A DNA stretch of 64,000 bases from Lepas anatifera. Lineage: Eukaryota > Arthropoda > Thecostraca > Lepadidae. The translations under genes were made by a program, and so were the position numbers. Shown here one piece after another: positions 46,993 to 57,059 of this stretch. The notes under the pieces are model-generated. The model saw only the letters and a list, made by a program, of their open reading frames with translations, was not told the DNA's origin and did no database searches. The stretch is from NCBI GenBank assembly GCA_034440635.1, contig JAOTON010001937.1:1178001-1242000 (forward strand), read 5' to 3'. Position 1 is the stretch's first letter, and every line of letters begins with the position of its first letter.

Positions 46993-47852
46993 TGTAACGA
47001 AAATTTATTAACTACTTAACTTTAATTGCTAAATGACGCGATAATTAATGGTCCTCTAGTATGCATATTCATTTCTCGTCCCTCCCATTATAAGTGCAGT
47101 CGCACTCAGACAAAGAGCTCTGCCAGCTACTGCGCAGCAGCCTGTCGGTTCATGACCACGGGTCCATCGTACGATGCACCCCAGCCAACGCCCTATGACG
47201 TATCAAACGCTCATTGGCTCACGAGATCTGACGCTGGTGTCACGCCACTGTCTGGCCTTGGATTGCATCAGCATTTCATCAGCCTCCAGACCAGTGCATC
47301 GAACCATGCTCTGTCGCCTATGACGTATTGTGTTGTGATTGGTCGGCGTATGTAACCAAGCCTGCCGACTCGGCGTATATAAGGAGCGCTGAGCTAGCGT
47401 CCCTGAGAGATAGATAGAGGAGAGCATGAGATGCAGTGTTGCACCGTAGTACCAGGCAGTATTATGCCGAGTCAGCCCAGAACAGCTGAAAGACTTTAGA
47501 GAGACATGCAGAGACAGTGAGAGAAAGTGCAGTGATAGAGATACCTGTGTGTGTGCAAGGACAGCCACAGAGCAGATGTGAGTACAGACTGATGAGCTCA
47601 GCTCATAGTGAGGCAGACGCCCACAGTGCCGCAGAAGATAGCATGTCAGTAGAGTGATGAAGGACTCGTAAGGTCAAGTACAGACAAGAGAGTGTTGGAA
47701 CTTTGGCTAAGTTGCATCACCTGTTCACAACGCCAGGTGCAAATAAATCGACAATTAAGGAAACAACGTTTCTTCGTCGAAATACGATCAGAGGTCCTAC
47801 CAACTTGAAAACCATCATTCACAGCCATACCTAAGAACACTTCTAGGTAACA
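46993..47852 (+). repeat. 5' LTR of the Ty3 element
   Basis: 860 bp, TGTAACG.. to ..AGGTAACA. TATATAAG at 47376-47383 is the probable promoter; AATAAA at 47742-47747 is the probable poly(A) signal. Confidence 0.95.
47376..47383 (+). promoter_or_regulatory. TATA box in the 5' LTR
   Basis: TATATAAG, conserved in both LTRs and followed by ggagcgctgagc. The transcript should start about 25-30 bp downstream. Confidence 0.6.
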
Positions 47853-47860
47853 AAAAGATT

Positions 47861-47878
47861 TGGCGCTTCGTGACCCGG
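47861..47878 (+). promoter_or_regulatory. Putative primer-binding site, with a second look-alike
   Basis: TGGCGCTTCGTGACCCGG lies 8 bp after the LTR. A related sequence, TTTGGATCTTCGTGACCAGC, occurs at about 47922-47941. I could not assign a tRNA. Confidence 0.45.
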
Positions 47879-48954
47879 ATTGAATTACGTCGGATCAAGT
47901 TACACTTCGAAAATTGCAAGTTTGGATCTTCGTGACCAGCTTCAATTTTTTCTAAGCCACGAGACTTAGAAAACACCGTTGGACTTAGCCAGCCACCATC
48001 GACCATCCACACTCCTGTCAGTACTTCATTTTGAGTCTAAGATACCAGAGACTCAACTTGTCAACAGAGACCCAACTACCGTCTAATTCGCAAGATTCAC
48101 CTATACAAACACCCCTGGCACGAAAAATTTATCTCCAAGTTCAAAAACGCTCGTAAAAGCCTATAAACTACAGAGCACTCGATTGCCAGTAGCCGCGTAT
48201 AACCCGCTCCTGACGTCACCCCTCGCCGCTGTGACGCAACACTGCCCGCGCGCCGTCGCTGAGCCGCCACCGACGTCAAGGTCATCGAACGCCGCGCCGT
48301 CGCACCACACTGCTGTGTCAGCTGCCGTCTGCCAGTGGTGACTCATAAGTCGCCTGCGTCGCCGTCGAGGCCAGAGACTCAACCGTTCGCTTTGGCACCC
48401 GCCTCCAGTGGCGTACATAGGAAAAGAGGTGCCAACAACATCAAATTTTAGTATATACAAACTATATATTTTTGGAATCCGCACAGTCTCAGGAATACTT
48501 CTATCTGGTTTTTAGAGCTCTACACGGGTTCTGAAAAATCTTCATCCACCTTAAGTCAATCACAACTTCATCTAGAACTTCAAGTTTTCTTCGAGATTCA
48601 TCGACACCTCTACTAGTTCGTCAATTCTGCGAGTTAGCAGCCGACTTCTCCACTTCAAACATCGTCTACCTCCACTTCAGAAAATAGTTTTCAACGGTTC
48701 CAGTGGTTTTTCAACGCTTCGAACAGTTTTTCAACGGTTCCAGCAGTTTTTCAACGCTTCAAGTTATTTTTCAACGCTACTAGAAATTTTTCAACGTCTC
48801 GAAAAATTTCTCAACACAGCTCTTCATCGCCACCTGTGCTTCATACAGCAACCAGCGCTTCAAAACTCACAAGTAAGGTGCTTCCTTGCCCTCTCCTTAA
48901 AACTGTTGAATTTTCGTTAGCTAATTGTACTTGTGTTGGAAATTGTTTAACAAT
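47879..48954 (+). repeat. Leader of the Ty3 element with a ~24-bp tandem repeat
   Basis: Long untranslated leader. 48170-48410 is GC-rich with TGACGTCA-like words. 48685-48815 holds five to six units of tttttcaacgcttcgaacag, about 22-25 bp long. Confidence 0.6.
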
Positions 48955-50043
48955 ATGGCCACTGCTGTTGAACACACCTTGATTGATACTATGCGAGACA
49001 TTTCGATGGAGATCCGAGTTCAAGGTCTAACACAACATGTAAGATCATTTTCGGGAGAGAGCTCGAACAAATTTCATGATTGGGCTAGGGATATGGATTC
49101 AATCGCCTGCACCGCCGATGACAAGCGGATGGTAATTTTGGCAACCCGAACACTAAGTGGACCCGCAGGAAAATTCGCCTGCAGACTGCTCACTGAAAAT
49201 CCAAATCTCAGATGGCTGGAACTACGAAAAGAGTTGAGGGACAGATATAGCGATCTGAAAGATCCATACTGCGCCCGTGAAAAGCTACAAAAGGTTAGGC
49301 AAAAGAAAGGCGAACTCATGCAAAATTTTGCCGAACGTCTCCAGGACGTTGCCAGTGAAGTTTTCGACAATCCCAATAGTGCCGATTCTCAGAGAACGTT
49401 GGTGGAAATCTTCCAGAAGGGTGTAAATGATGACCGACTTGCGCGAGCATTGATCAGAAAGAAGTTCACTTCACTGCAGGAAGCTGTCAAATTCGCGAGT
49501 GATGAGCAACAGACAGACCGAACCTTTGAGCTCTGCAGAGGTAAACTGGATGTAGAGGAACCAATGGACATAGATGTAGTTCGAAATGACGCCCAAGCTG
49601 ATAGGATCGATAAGCTAGAGAAGTGTCTCTCGGATGTCGGCTCAAAAATTGACAAGTTAGCTAAAACAGTAGGCAAAAATCAAAGAGCTGGACCTCCCAG
49701 TCCACCTCAAAGTCACAGTCAACCCCCACCTCGACACCCATACCAGGGACCACCTCAAAATCAACGCCATTTTCAGGCGCCCCCACCAAATCATCGCCAG
49801 TTTCAACGTCAGCCTCAGCCCAGCCAATGGCAAAGGCGACCGCAAAATCAGCCCCATAGGGCTCAGTTTCAGAGCCAACAGACTGCTCCGCCAGGTGTAG
49901 GATCAAATGAGCCACCCCGCAGGTATCAATGGACCCATGATGGTCGCCCAATTTGTGCATTTTGTGAGAAGGCCGGACATACCCAGAGAGTATGTAGAGC
50001 AAAGCAAGCCTCATTTCCTGGCCCTCAGCAGCCGGAAAACTAA
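48955..50043 (+). CDS. Gag of the Ty3 element
   Basis: 362 codons, intact. I chose the ATG at 48955 (MATAVEHTLIDTMRD) over the in-frame ATG at 48925 because the ten residues between look unlike Gag. The capsid-like part has SGESSNKFHDWARDMD, then WLELRKELRDRYSDL and KKGELMQNFAERLQDVASEV, the usual retrotransposon-Gag fold. A coiled stretch (DRIDKLEKCLSDVGSKIDKL) and a long Pro/Gln/Arg-rich linker follow. One CCHC zinc knuckle, CAFCEKAGHTQRVC, lies near the C-terminus and should bind RNA. It builds the particle in the cytoplasm. That Gag is open while pol is broken is notable. Confidence 0.93.
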   Translation: MATAVEHTLIDTMRDISMEIRVQGLTQHVRSFSGESSNKFHDWARDMDSIACTADDKRMVILATRTLSGPAGKFACRLLTENPNLRWLELRKELRDRYSDLKDPYCAREKLQKVRQKKGELMQNFAERLQDVASEVFDNPNSADSQRTLVEIFQKGVNDDRLARALIRKKFTSLQEAVKFASDEQQTDRTFELCRGKLDVEEPMDIDVVRNDAQADRIDKLEKCLSDVGSKIDKLAKTVGKNQRAGPPSPPQSHSQPPPRHPYQGPPQNQRHFQAPPPNHRQFQRQPQPSQWQRRPQNQPHRAQFQSQQTAPPGVGSNEPPRRYQWTHDGRPICAFCEKAGHTQRVCRAKQASFPGPQQPEN

Positions 50044-50141
50044 GTGGTCCATCTGTTGTCGGGACCGAACAGACGGAAAACCCAGATCCCAATGGTCCTA
50101 GGGATAACATCGCCAGAATTTTCATTAAACGTGACACCCCA

Positions 50142-50672
50142 ATGTGTTGGATCTACCTTGGAAATCGTAAAGCGTACACCCTTGTAGACACCGGTGCTGA
50201 TATTTCGATCGTGTCGCAGGAATTTTTTGACAAAATCTCATCCAAACACGTTTCGGACTTCTCCAAAAATTGTGCCCCTCTTGAATCTGTCACTGGGCAC
50301 AAGCTCAAAAACTTTGGCACAGCGACCCTACCAGTTGAAGTTTCAAAATTCTGTCGCAAGTTCAAATTTCAAATCGTCAAAGGTCTAAAGCATGCTTGCA
50401 TCTTAGGCAACGACTTCCTTAGTGAATTTGGAGTCAAGTTAGATTTCGGCAAGAAGACAATGAACATTCACAACAATCTGATCCCGTTGAGGCCCCAACA
50501 TCTAAACTGTCAATCAGTCACCTCATTGGTAAGGCTACCGGAAAAGACAACCATCCCAGCACAATCGTATGTGGAAGTTCCAGCGTACGTGAACCGTGTC
50601 CAGCTGATTGATCAGGACTGTGCCATACAGCCATTGAGTAACACTCCTACTTCTGTGATGAACCTGGACTAA
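50142..50672 (+). pseudogene. Aspartic protease region of pol
   Basis: 176 codons. The catalytic motif LVDTGADISIV lies about 17 residues in, and the second conserved block, CILGNDFLSEFGVKLDF, about 85 residues in, as in retropepsins. It sits in a different frame from gag, so expression needs a frameshift near the gag end, or the frame change is damage. The frame stops at 50672; the protein continues in another frame at 50713-50915 (LPAVIVNTTTRDHTLPS), so there is at least one indel. Confidence 0.85.
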
Positions 50673-50914
50673 TACTACTCAACTCAGTGAGTAGACCTAA
50701 TAAAAAGGTCACTTGCCAGCTGTGATTGTGAATACCACAACACGTGATCACACGCTGCCGTCCAGACAAGTCATAGGACTTGCTGAGGTGCTAGATGCAT
50801 CTGAAATCAACGCTGTTGAACAGAGTGAATCAAGTGAACTATCAGAACCAAGTGCGCAGGTTAACGTAACCTCAAAAGTAGAACTAGACCCTGCCATGAA
50901 AATTCAAAAGCGGA

Positions 50915-52337
50915 TCTGTCTCATGTCCCGGAACATCAGAAAAATCAAATTGAACAACTGATTGAACGCAATTCGGACCTTTTTGCTAAAAGCGAGACTG
51001 ATTTAGGCCGTACCGATCTGGTTACCATGAAAATCGATACAGGAGACAATGCTCCGATCAAACAGCGACCTTACCGTCTGCCGTTTAGCCAAAGGCAAAT
51101 GGTGGAAGATCACATTAATGAACTGCTAAAAGCAGGAGTCATTCAGCCAAGCCAGAGCCCCTGGGCAAGTCCCATAGTCATTGTAGACAAAAAGGATGGT
51201 GGAAAGCGCTACTGCGTAGACTACCGAAAACTTAACCAGATCACCGTCAAAAATAGTTACCCACTGCCGCGTATTGATGATATCTTAGCATCGCTTGAAG
51301 GATCACAGTACTTCACCTCTTTAGACCTGAAAAGTGGTTATTGGCAAATTGCCATGGCAGATCAGGACTCAATTGACAAAACTGCTTTTACATGTTTTTT
51401 GGGACTATATTCTTGGAATGTTCTACCTTTTGGATTGACAAATGCTCCTGCACTATTTTCGGAACTCATGAACAAAGTTTTGCAAGGCATACAACACAAA
51501 TATGCCATCGCGTATATCGATGATGTCATCATATTCTCAAAAACGTTTGAAGAGCATCTAGAACACATCGAGGACGTGTTCAACAGGCTGCGTAAGGCAG
51601 GCCTCAAGCTGAAAATGTCGAAATGTGATTTCCTCAAACAGGAAGTGAAATATCTTGGTCATGTAGTTTCAGCAAGTGGCATTCAGCCAGACAAGTCTAA
51701 GGTAGAAGTCATTCGAGATCTCAAACCACCCACAACAGTGAAAGGTGTACGATCATTCATTGGTATGTGCTCCTATTATCGTAGGTTCATCCCAAACTTT
51801 GCGAAAATTTCGAAGCCTCTGACGGAATTGACAAAGAAAAACGCACGTTTCCACTGGACCGACGAATGTCAGGAATCATTTGACACTTTGAGAGTAGTTC
51901 TGACAGATGCCCCCATTTTGGCCTATCCAGATACCGGAAAGCCGTACAAATTGTACACTGATGCGTCAAACCATTCAATTGGAGCTGCCCTCGTTCAGGA
52001 AACTGACCAAGGTGAACGTGTGATACAATATTTATCACATCAGCTCAACAAATCTCAGCTCAATTGGCCTGTCATAGAAAAGGAAGGATACGCCATCGTA
52101 TATGCCGTACAAAAACTCCGCCCCTATCTTCTAGGATCAAAATTTACCATTATGACAGACCACAAACCGTTGAAACATTTGTTCACTGCTGAAATGAGAA
52201 ACCCCCGCATTCAACGCTGGGCTATTATGAATACGGTTGCGACATCCAATATGTCACCGGTAGACAGAATACCGTGGCCGATAGCCTCTCTAGATTGGAA
52301 CCTCAGAGAGATGAACCCATGGATGTCAATATCATAG
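50915..52337 (+). pseudogene. Reverse transcriptase and RNase H of pol
   Basis: Copies the element RNA into DNA. Blocks in order: PIKQRPYRLPFSQRQMVEDH, ASPIVIVDKKDGGKRYCVDY, LDLKSGYWQI (first Asp), VLPFGLTNAPALF, YIDDVIIFSK (catalytic YIDD), LKMSKCDF, YLGHVVSASGIQPDKSKVE, GMCSYYRRFIPNFAKIS, then RNase H with YTDASNHSIGAALVQ, YLSHQLNKSQLNWPVIEKEG and TIMTDHKPLKHLF. It is open in one frame to about 52230. The end of RNase H (VTGRQNTVADSLSRL) is in another frame, so a 1-base change lies at about 52230-52240. Confidence 0.95.
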
Positions 52338-53803
52338 ATTCCGACCATGCACCCCGTGTTGAGTTGGATTCAACGGTAGAACCGTGCCCTTCTGATGAAA
52401 TTGCAGACCCAAAGGAGAAATTCCAGGAATTTCTCGCAAAGCATCCTGATTTAGAAACCCTCCAGAGCGAGGACGAAGAGATTCAGAAGATAATCAAAAT
52501 GCTGAAAGACCCAACTGATCAAAATCATAGTGATGTTGCAAAACGCTATGTAGTGCTAGATAGTATACTGTATCGTATTACAGATACTTCGAAATGTACC
52601 CTCATCCCGGTCTTCAACTATGCATACCTAAATTTCTGCAGAAGCCGTTAGTAGAAGAAACTCATTCTGGTTATTTCGGAGGTCATCTAGGAATCGACAA
52701 AACGTATGACAAACTTCGATCTCGTTATTACTGGTCTGGTATGTATCGTGACGTAGTGAATCATCTGAAAATTTGTGTAGCATGTAACATGAGGAAACTC
52801 AGAAAGCAGCGACCACCCCTTCAGGACATGCAGATCCCGAAATATCCATTCGAAATGATAGCGATCGATACTTGTGGTCCGTTCCCTCAGAGTTACAATG
52901 GAAATCGGTTTATCATTAACATAGTGGATCTTTTTTCTGGTTGGCCCGAGTCATTTGCCACTGATTCAAAAAGTGCGGAAACAGTCGCTCAAATACTCAT
53001 TGAACACATCATCCCTCGACACGCGTGCCCCCGTGTCATCGTTTCGGACAATGGAACAGAATTCTGTAACGTAGTAATTGACCAAATCTCGGCATTCTTT
53101 AATATCAAGCACATTCGAACTTCTGTGTATCACCCTCAGTCCAATGGACGTTGTGAAAGGTACCATCGCGTTCAAAATGATATGTTAGCAAAGTTAGTGA
53201 GTAAAAATCAACGCGACTGGGACACAAAGCTTTCTTCAATTCTTTCGGCGTATCGTACTGCCCAAAAACGAAACAACAAAACACAGCCCCTTCTACGTTT
53301 TGCATGGACGTGACCCTGTTTTGCCCATGGACACACTGTTGTCACCCAAGTATAGATACCAAGGCGAGGACTATGTCCCCACCATGTTGGAAAATCTTAG
53401 TCGTGCATATCACGAAGTTCGACATAACTTATCCCTCGGACATGAAAAGAGTAAATTGTACTATGATCGAAAAGCACAGTCGGTAAAATTTAAAGTAGGT
53501 GACATGGTATACTTTCGTGATCCATCCACAGCCCCTGGCTCCACAACAAAATTAACCTCACATTGGAAGCCATACTACCGTGTAGTAAAGGCGCTTAGTG
53601 ATGTCACTTTTGTCATCAAACACCAGCTAGAAGGTGGTACTAAAACCGTGAACGCTCAAAATCTCAGACGAGCTGACCCCAATACACCGTGGTGTAACAT
53701 TTCGAACGAACCAACCCATATTAACCAGAAGCATGAAGAGAAATCAAAGTCTCAGATCCCAATCAGAATTCAGCCCCCTCGTAGTTCAAAAATTATCTTA
53801 TGA
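52240..53803 (+). pseudogene. Integrase of pol with GPY/F domain (frameshifted)
   Basis: Inserts the DNA copy. An acidic linker (52274-52600) leads, after a frame change, to the HHCC zinc finger (THSGYFGGHLGIDKTYDKL .. CVACNMRK), then the catalytic core: IAIDTCGPF (Asp), RVIVSDNGTEFCN (Asp), YHPQSNGRCERYHR (Glu). All three acidic residues are present. Another frame change at about 53295 leads to the C-terminal part, with YDRKAQSVKFKVGDMVYF and the GPY/F-type HWKPYYRVVKALSDVTF. With the breaks it cannot be made as one protein from this copy. Confidence 0.93.
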
Positions 53804-54433
53804 TGATGATATGGATGAAACGCCTGTGCCAGTTAGATTTTCGGAACCCGCGCTATCTGACACTCAATTCAATACTAGTTCTGCCCAATCAAAACCTGAT
53901 GTACCCTCTGAAGATGAGGATGATATTCCGCTTTCAAGGTTGGCGAAACGAATGCATAACCCTGCCTCAGACGAGGAGGATGATATTCCTTTGGCGAAAT
54001 TAGCCAAACAGATTCGAGAAGAGAGAGAAAGAGAGCCAAAACGTGGTTTAGAATCTCCAATACCGGATGCAAAAAGAGTTTGTGAACCATTGGATTCGGA
54101 TCTCAATCCAGATGCAACTGCATACGTGCCGGTCAAGCGAGACCGCGACGTAGAATCAGAAGATTCTGAAGATGATTATCCCCAAATAAAGTCATCGCTG
54201 CAGATGACTCGTCTGATTCAGAGATATCAGACATTGAGAGTACAAATGAAGATACTTTAGATGTTGATACTGTACAGTGCGTAAATGCTGCTAAGGATAG
54301 TGTGAATAAACGCAGCAAGTGCGATGTAACAGAGACAATGTCAGGTTGCTCTCTGAGTACTGAACAGAAAATGGAGATATTTAAGATGTTCAGCGACAAG
54401 ATGGTAAATATGGCCGCCATGTTGTTGAAGTAG
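53733..54433 (+). pseudogene. Acidic C-terminal extension after integrase
   Basis: About 230 codons in two frames (53733-54200; then to a TAG at 54431-54433). It is highly acidic and low in hydrophobics, with an internal repeat: EDEDDIPLSRLAKRMHN and DEEDDIPLAKLAKQIRE about 25 residues apart. Charged KR-rich segments follow (EREREPKRGL, DAKRVCEP), and the end has STEQKMEIFKMFSDKM. It has no signal peptide or membrane segment, so it is not an envelope. I do not know its role; a chromatin- or host-factor-binding tail is only a guess. Confidence 0.7.
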
Positions 54434-54847
54434 TATGTAATGATGTTATTAATCGGATTCTTCACTTGAGAGTGAAATGAGTACTTTGACATATGTGGAT
54501 CATCAGATATTGGATGAAATGGATTCACCATTGGATAATGGTAGTTTGACAAGATGTCAAATACGATCAGATGACGTGACAAATGGTTAGAAGGCCATGG
54601 TTAGGTTATCAAGTTGTTTTGCAAATGTCTTAGGTTAAGTTACAATAAGTTTTAAGCCTGCAAATGTTTGTTTCGTGTGTTTAGTGTTGTTAACCCCGTA
54701 TGGATGTTTTGAGATCATGTCTTTGGTGTTATTAGCTTGAAATTACCATGCTTCGAATATTGAGATGCCTGTAAACAGAATCAGATCTGGTGAACGAAAA
54801 TTTTAGACAACAATCCAAAATTTCATTCAAAGGACCTCGCGCTGTGA
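54434..54847. other. Untranslated region before the 3' LTR
   Basis: AT-rich and non-coding, ending at the 3' LTR. Confidence 0.5.
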
Positions 54848-55707
54848 TGTAGCGAAAATTTATTAACTACTTCACTTTAATTGCTAAATGACGCGATAAT
54901 TAATGGTCCTCTAGTATGCATATTCATTTCTCGTCCCCTCCCATTATAAGTGCAGCCACACTCAGACAAAGAGCTCTGCCTTATACTGCGCAGTAGCCTG
55001 TCGGTTCATGACCACGGGTCCATCGTACGATGCACCCCAGCCAACGCCCTATGACGTATCGAACGCTCATTGGCTCACGAGATCTGACGCTGGTGTCACG
55101 CCACTGTCTGGCCTTGGATTGCATCAGCATTTCATCAGCCTCCAGACCAGTGCATCGAACCATACTCTGTCGCCTATGACGTATTGTGTTGTGATTGGTC
55201 GGCGTATGTAACCAAGCCTGCCGACTCGGCGTATATAAGGAGCGCTGAGCTAGCGTCCCTCAGAAATAGAGGAGAGCATGAGATGCAGTGTTGCACCGTA
55301 GTACTAGGCAGTATTATGCCGAGTCAGCCCAGAACAGCTGAGAGACTTTAGAGAGACATGCAGAGACAGTGAGAGAGAGTGCAGTGATAGAGATACCTGT
55401 GTGTGTACAAGGACAGCCACAGATCAGCAGATGTGAGTACAGACTGATGAGCTCAGCTCATAGTGAGGCAGACGCCCACAGTGCCGCAGAAGATAGCATG
55501 TCAGTAGAGTGATGAAGGACTTGTAAGGTCAAGTACAGACAAGAGAGTGTTGGAACTTTGGCTAAGTTGCATCACCTGTTCACAACGCCAGGTGCAAATA
55601 AATCGACAATTAAGGAAACAACTTTTCTTCGTCGAAATACGATCAGAGGTCCTACCAACTTGAAAACCATCATTCACAGCCATACCTAAGAGCACTTCTA
55701 GGTAACA
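54848..55707 (+). repeat. 3' LTR of the Ty3 element
   Basis: 860 bp, TGTAGCG.. to ..AGGTAACA, with TATATAAG at 55232-55239 and AATAAA at 55597-55602. The sequence just before it (aaaggacctcgcgctgtga) is a poor polypurine tract. Confidence 0.95.
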
Positions 55708-55712
55708 CAACT

Positions 55713-55805
55713 GTCGGACATATCGTCACTAAAGTACAGACGAATCTCGGCGACGAAGCCGTTGATGCCCTTTGCTTCCTTAAGTGCTACTATCGTGGCA
55801 AGTAA
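55713..55805 (+). pseudogene. hAT transposase, C-terminal end after the insertion
   Basis: The last 30 codons, in frame from 55713 to a TAA at 55803-55805, continue the hAT dimerisation domain (GHIVTKVQTNLGDEAVDALC then FLK). The frame is exactly that of the sequence before the retrotransposon once the duplicated CAACT is counted once, so the insertion did not lose any base. Confidence 0.9.
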
Positions 55806-56199
55806 CTTGTGTGACCAGGACACGATAGGCCGGGTCACAATAGGTAAATACCTCACTGTAATATGACTAGAAATATAGCCAAGAAATATATATTGTCAAT
55901 ATCATTCATATGTCTTTATTTGTTTGGGGAGCAGAACATTTTATTCTGTTTAATGTCCATATGAATTTTCATGTGCTTTCCTCTTGGTGAGAATAGTATG
56001 CTATGAGTTATCCTTGACGGGAAATATTTACTATGCTGTTAAGAATACGCCACATACGTTATCTAAAGCAGACACTAATTTTGGACATGTTTATTGAAAA
56101 AAATTGCCCAATCCCGGGATCCCGGGATATCCCCGGGTTGAGGGTCGGTGAATCCCGGGATCCCGGGATTGTAAAAATGTCCCGGGATTATCAGCCCTA
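55806..56199 (+). repeat. 3' end of the hAT element
   Basis: AT-rich untranslated sequence, then the ATCCCGGGAT cluster and the right inverted repeat (56180-56199). Confidence 0.8.
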
Positions 56200-56207
56200 G
56201 ATGGTTT

Positions 56208-57036
56208 GTTTAGAAGAACGGGACGATGATAAGCATCGTAGCAAACGCAGGTGCCGAATAGCCGGAGTTGACCAAAACAACTGGTGTGTCTAGAAGTCTG
56301 CTGCAGTGTCTCGCAGGAAGTCTGGAAGTCCCGTAGGAAGTTTCTGGTGTGATAACGGTTAGCTTGCTTGCTTAAGGCGAAAAGAGATGAAATTGCAAGT
56401 TGACCAGATCCGGCATCCATGAAGTGCATGTTTGAATGACGGTCATTCTGAGAGGTGATTGTTGCACACTGAGTGTGTCGCAGGTGCAGATGTTGTGGTG
56501 GCAGTCAAGAGCTGGACTGGTGCCAGGTGATGGGTCCTCGGCAGCTGCGTGCAGAGGTCACTGTCGTCACGGTCAGACGTGCTGGGTGACACGCACAATG
56601 GCACGGATGTCTGACGGCGCGTTATATTTAAAAATCACGTTGAGATTTCTGCTGACTTTGCAGATGCAGAAGCTGAGTCTTCATGTGTGGTTTATAGTCC
56701 TCAGTTATCATTTCAGAGCATTCCTCTTGTGCTCTTTATATAAAAGCCGAAGAAGCGCTGCTCTGGCTTTGTAGCCTTCTTATCCCTTTTTCTCATGCTT
56801 GACCCTCATTTCTCGGGGCTGGAGAGGCTTACTTCTTGCCTTGTCTTTAATATCTCTTTCTGTGGGCAGTTCCTACTGCGCTCCTATGGCGCTCTTATTT
56901 CCTTATTTGGGCATGAGTTGTCTATTTTCTTTGCGCTTATTAATCGGGCTCGTGGGGCAATGTCCTATATATCTTCAGTATACTTCTTAATTCTAGAACC
57001 TCATTTCAAGCTCAGGTGTTTATTCTGTTTCAAGAT
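56208..57036. other. Interior of the short-LTR element, middle part
   Basis: Short frames only (112 codons at 56436); no recognised protein. Confidence 0.35.
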
Positions 57037-57059
57037 CAGTGGCGGCGGATAAAGTGGGC

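Larger units (their letters stand above)
46993..55707 (+). mobile_element. Ty3-type LTR retrotransposon, full length
   Basis: 8,715 bp with two 860-bp LTRs and a perfect 5-bp target duplication CAACT (46988-46992, 55708-55712). Order: LTR, leader, gag, protease, reverse transcriptase, RNase H, integrase, LTR. Integrase after RNase H and a 5-bp duplication place it in Ty3/gypsy (Metaviridae-like). There is no env-like frame; the sequence after integrase codes an acidic tail instead. By eye the LTRs differ at roughly 20 positions plus a few short indels (about 97-98% identical), so the insertion is fairly young. pol is broken by about seven frame changes, gag by none. Confidence 0.97.
44189..56199 (+). 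mobile_element. hAT DNA transposon (interrupted by Ty3 element)
   Basis: Terminal inverted repeats of 20 bp, TAGGGCTGATAATCCCGGGA at the left and the same inverted at the right with at most one change. A perfect 8-bp target duplication, GATGGTTT (44181-44188 and 56200-56207), flanks it. Subterminal zones are crowded with ATCCCGGGAT words at both ends (44205-44292, 56110-56190), probably transposase-binding sites. Removing the retrotransposon (46993-55707) and one 5-bp target copy leaves 3,291 bp, a usual hAT length. It encodes a broken BED-finger hAT transposase on the plus strand. Confidence 0.95.

Noticed and set aside
54434..54847. Envelope-like third frame of the Ty3 element
   Set aside because: No open frame with a signal peptide, furin site or membrane anchor between integrase and the 3' LTR.
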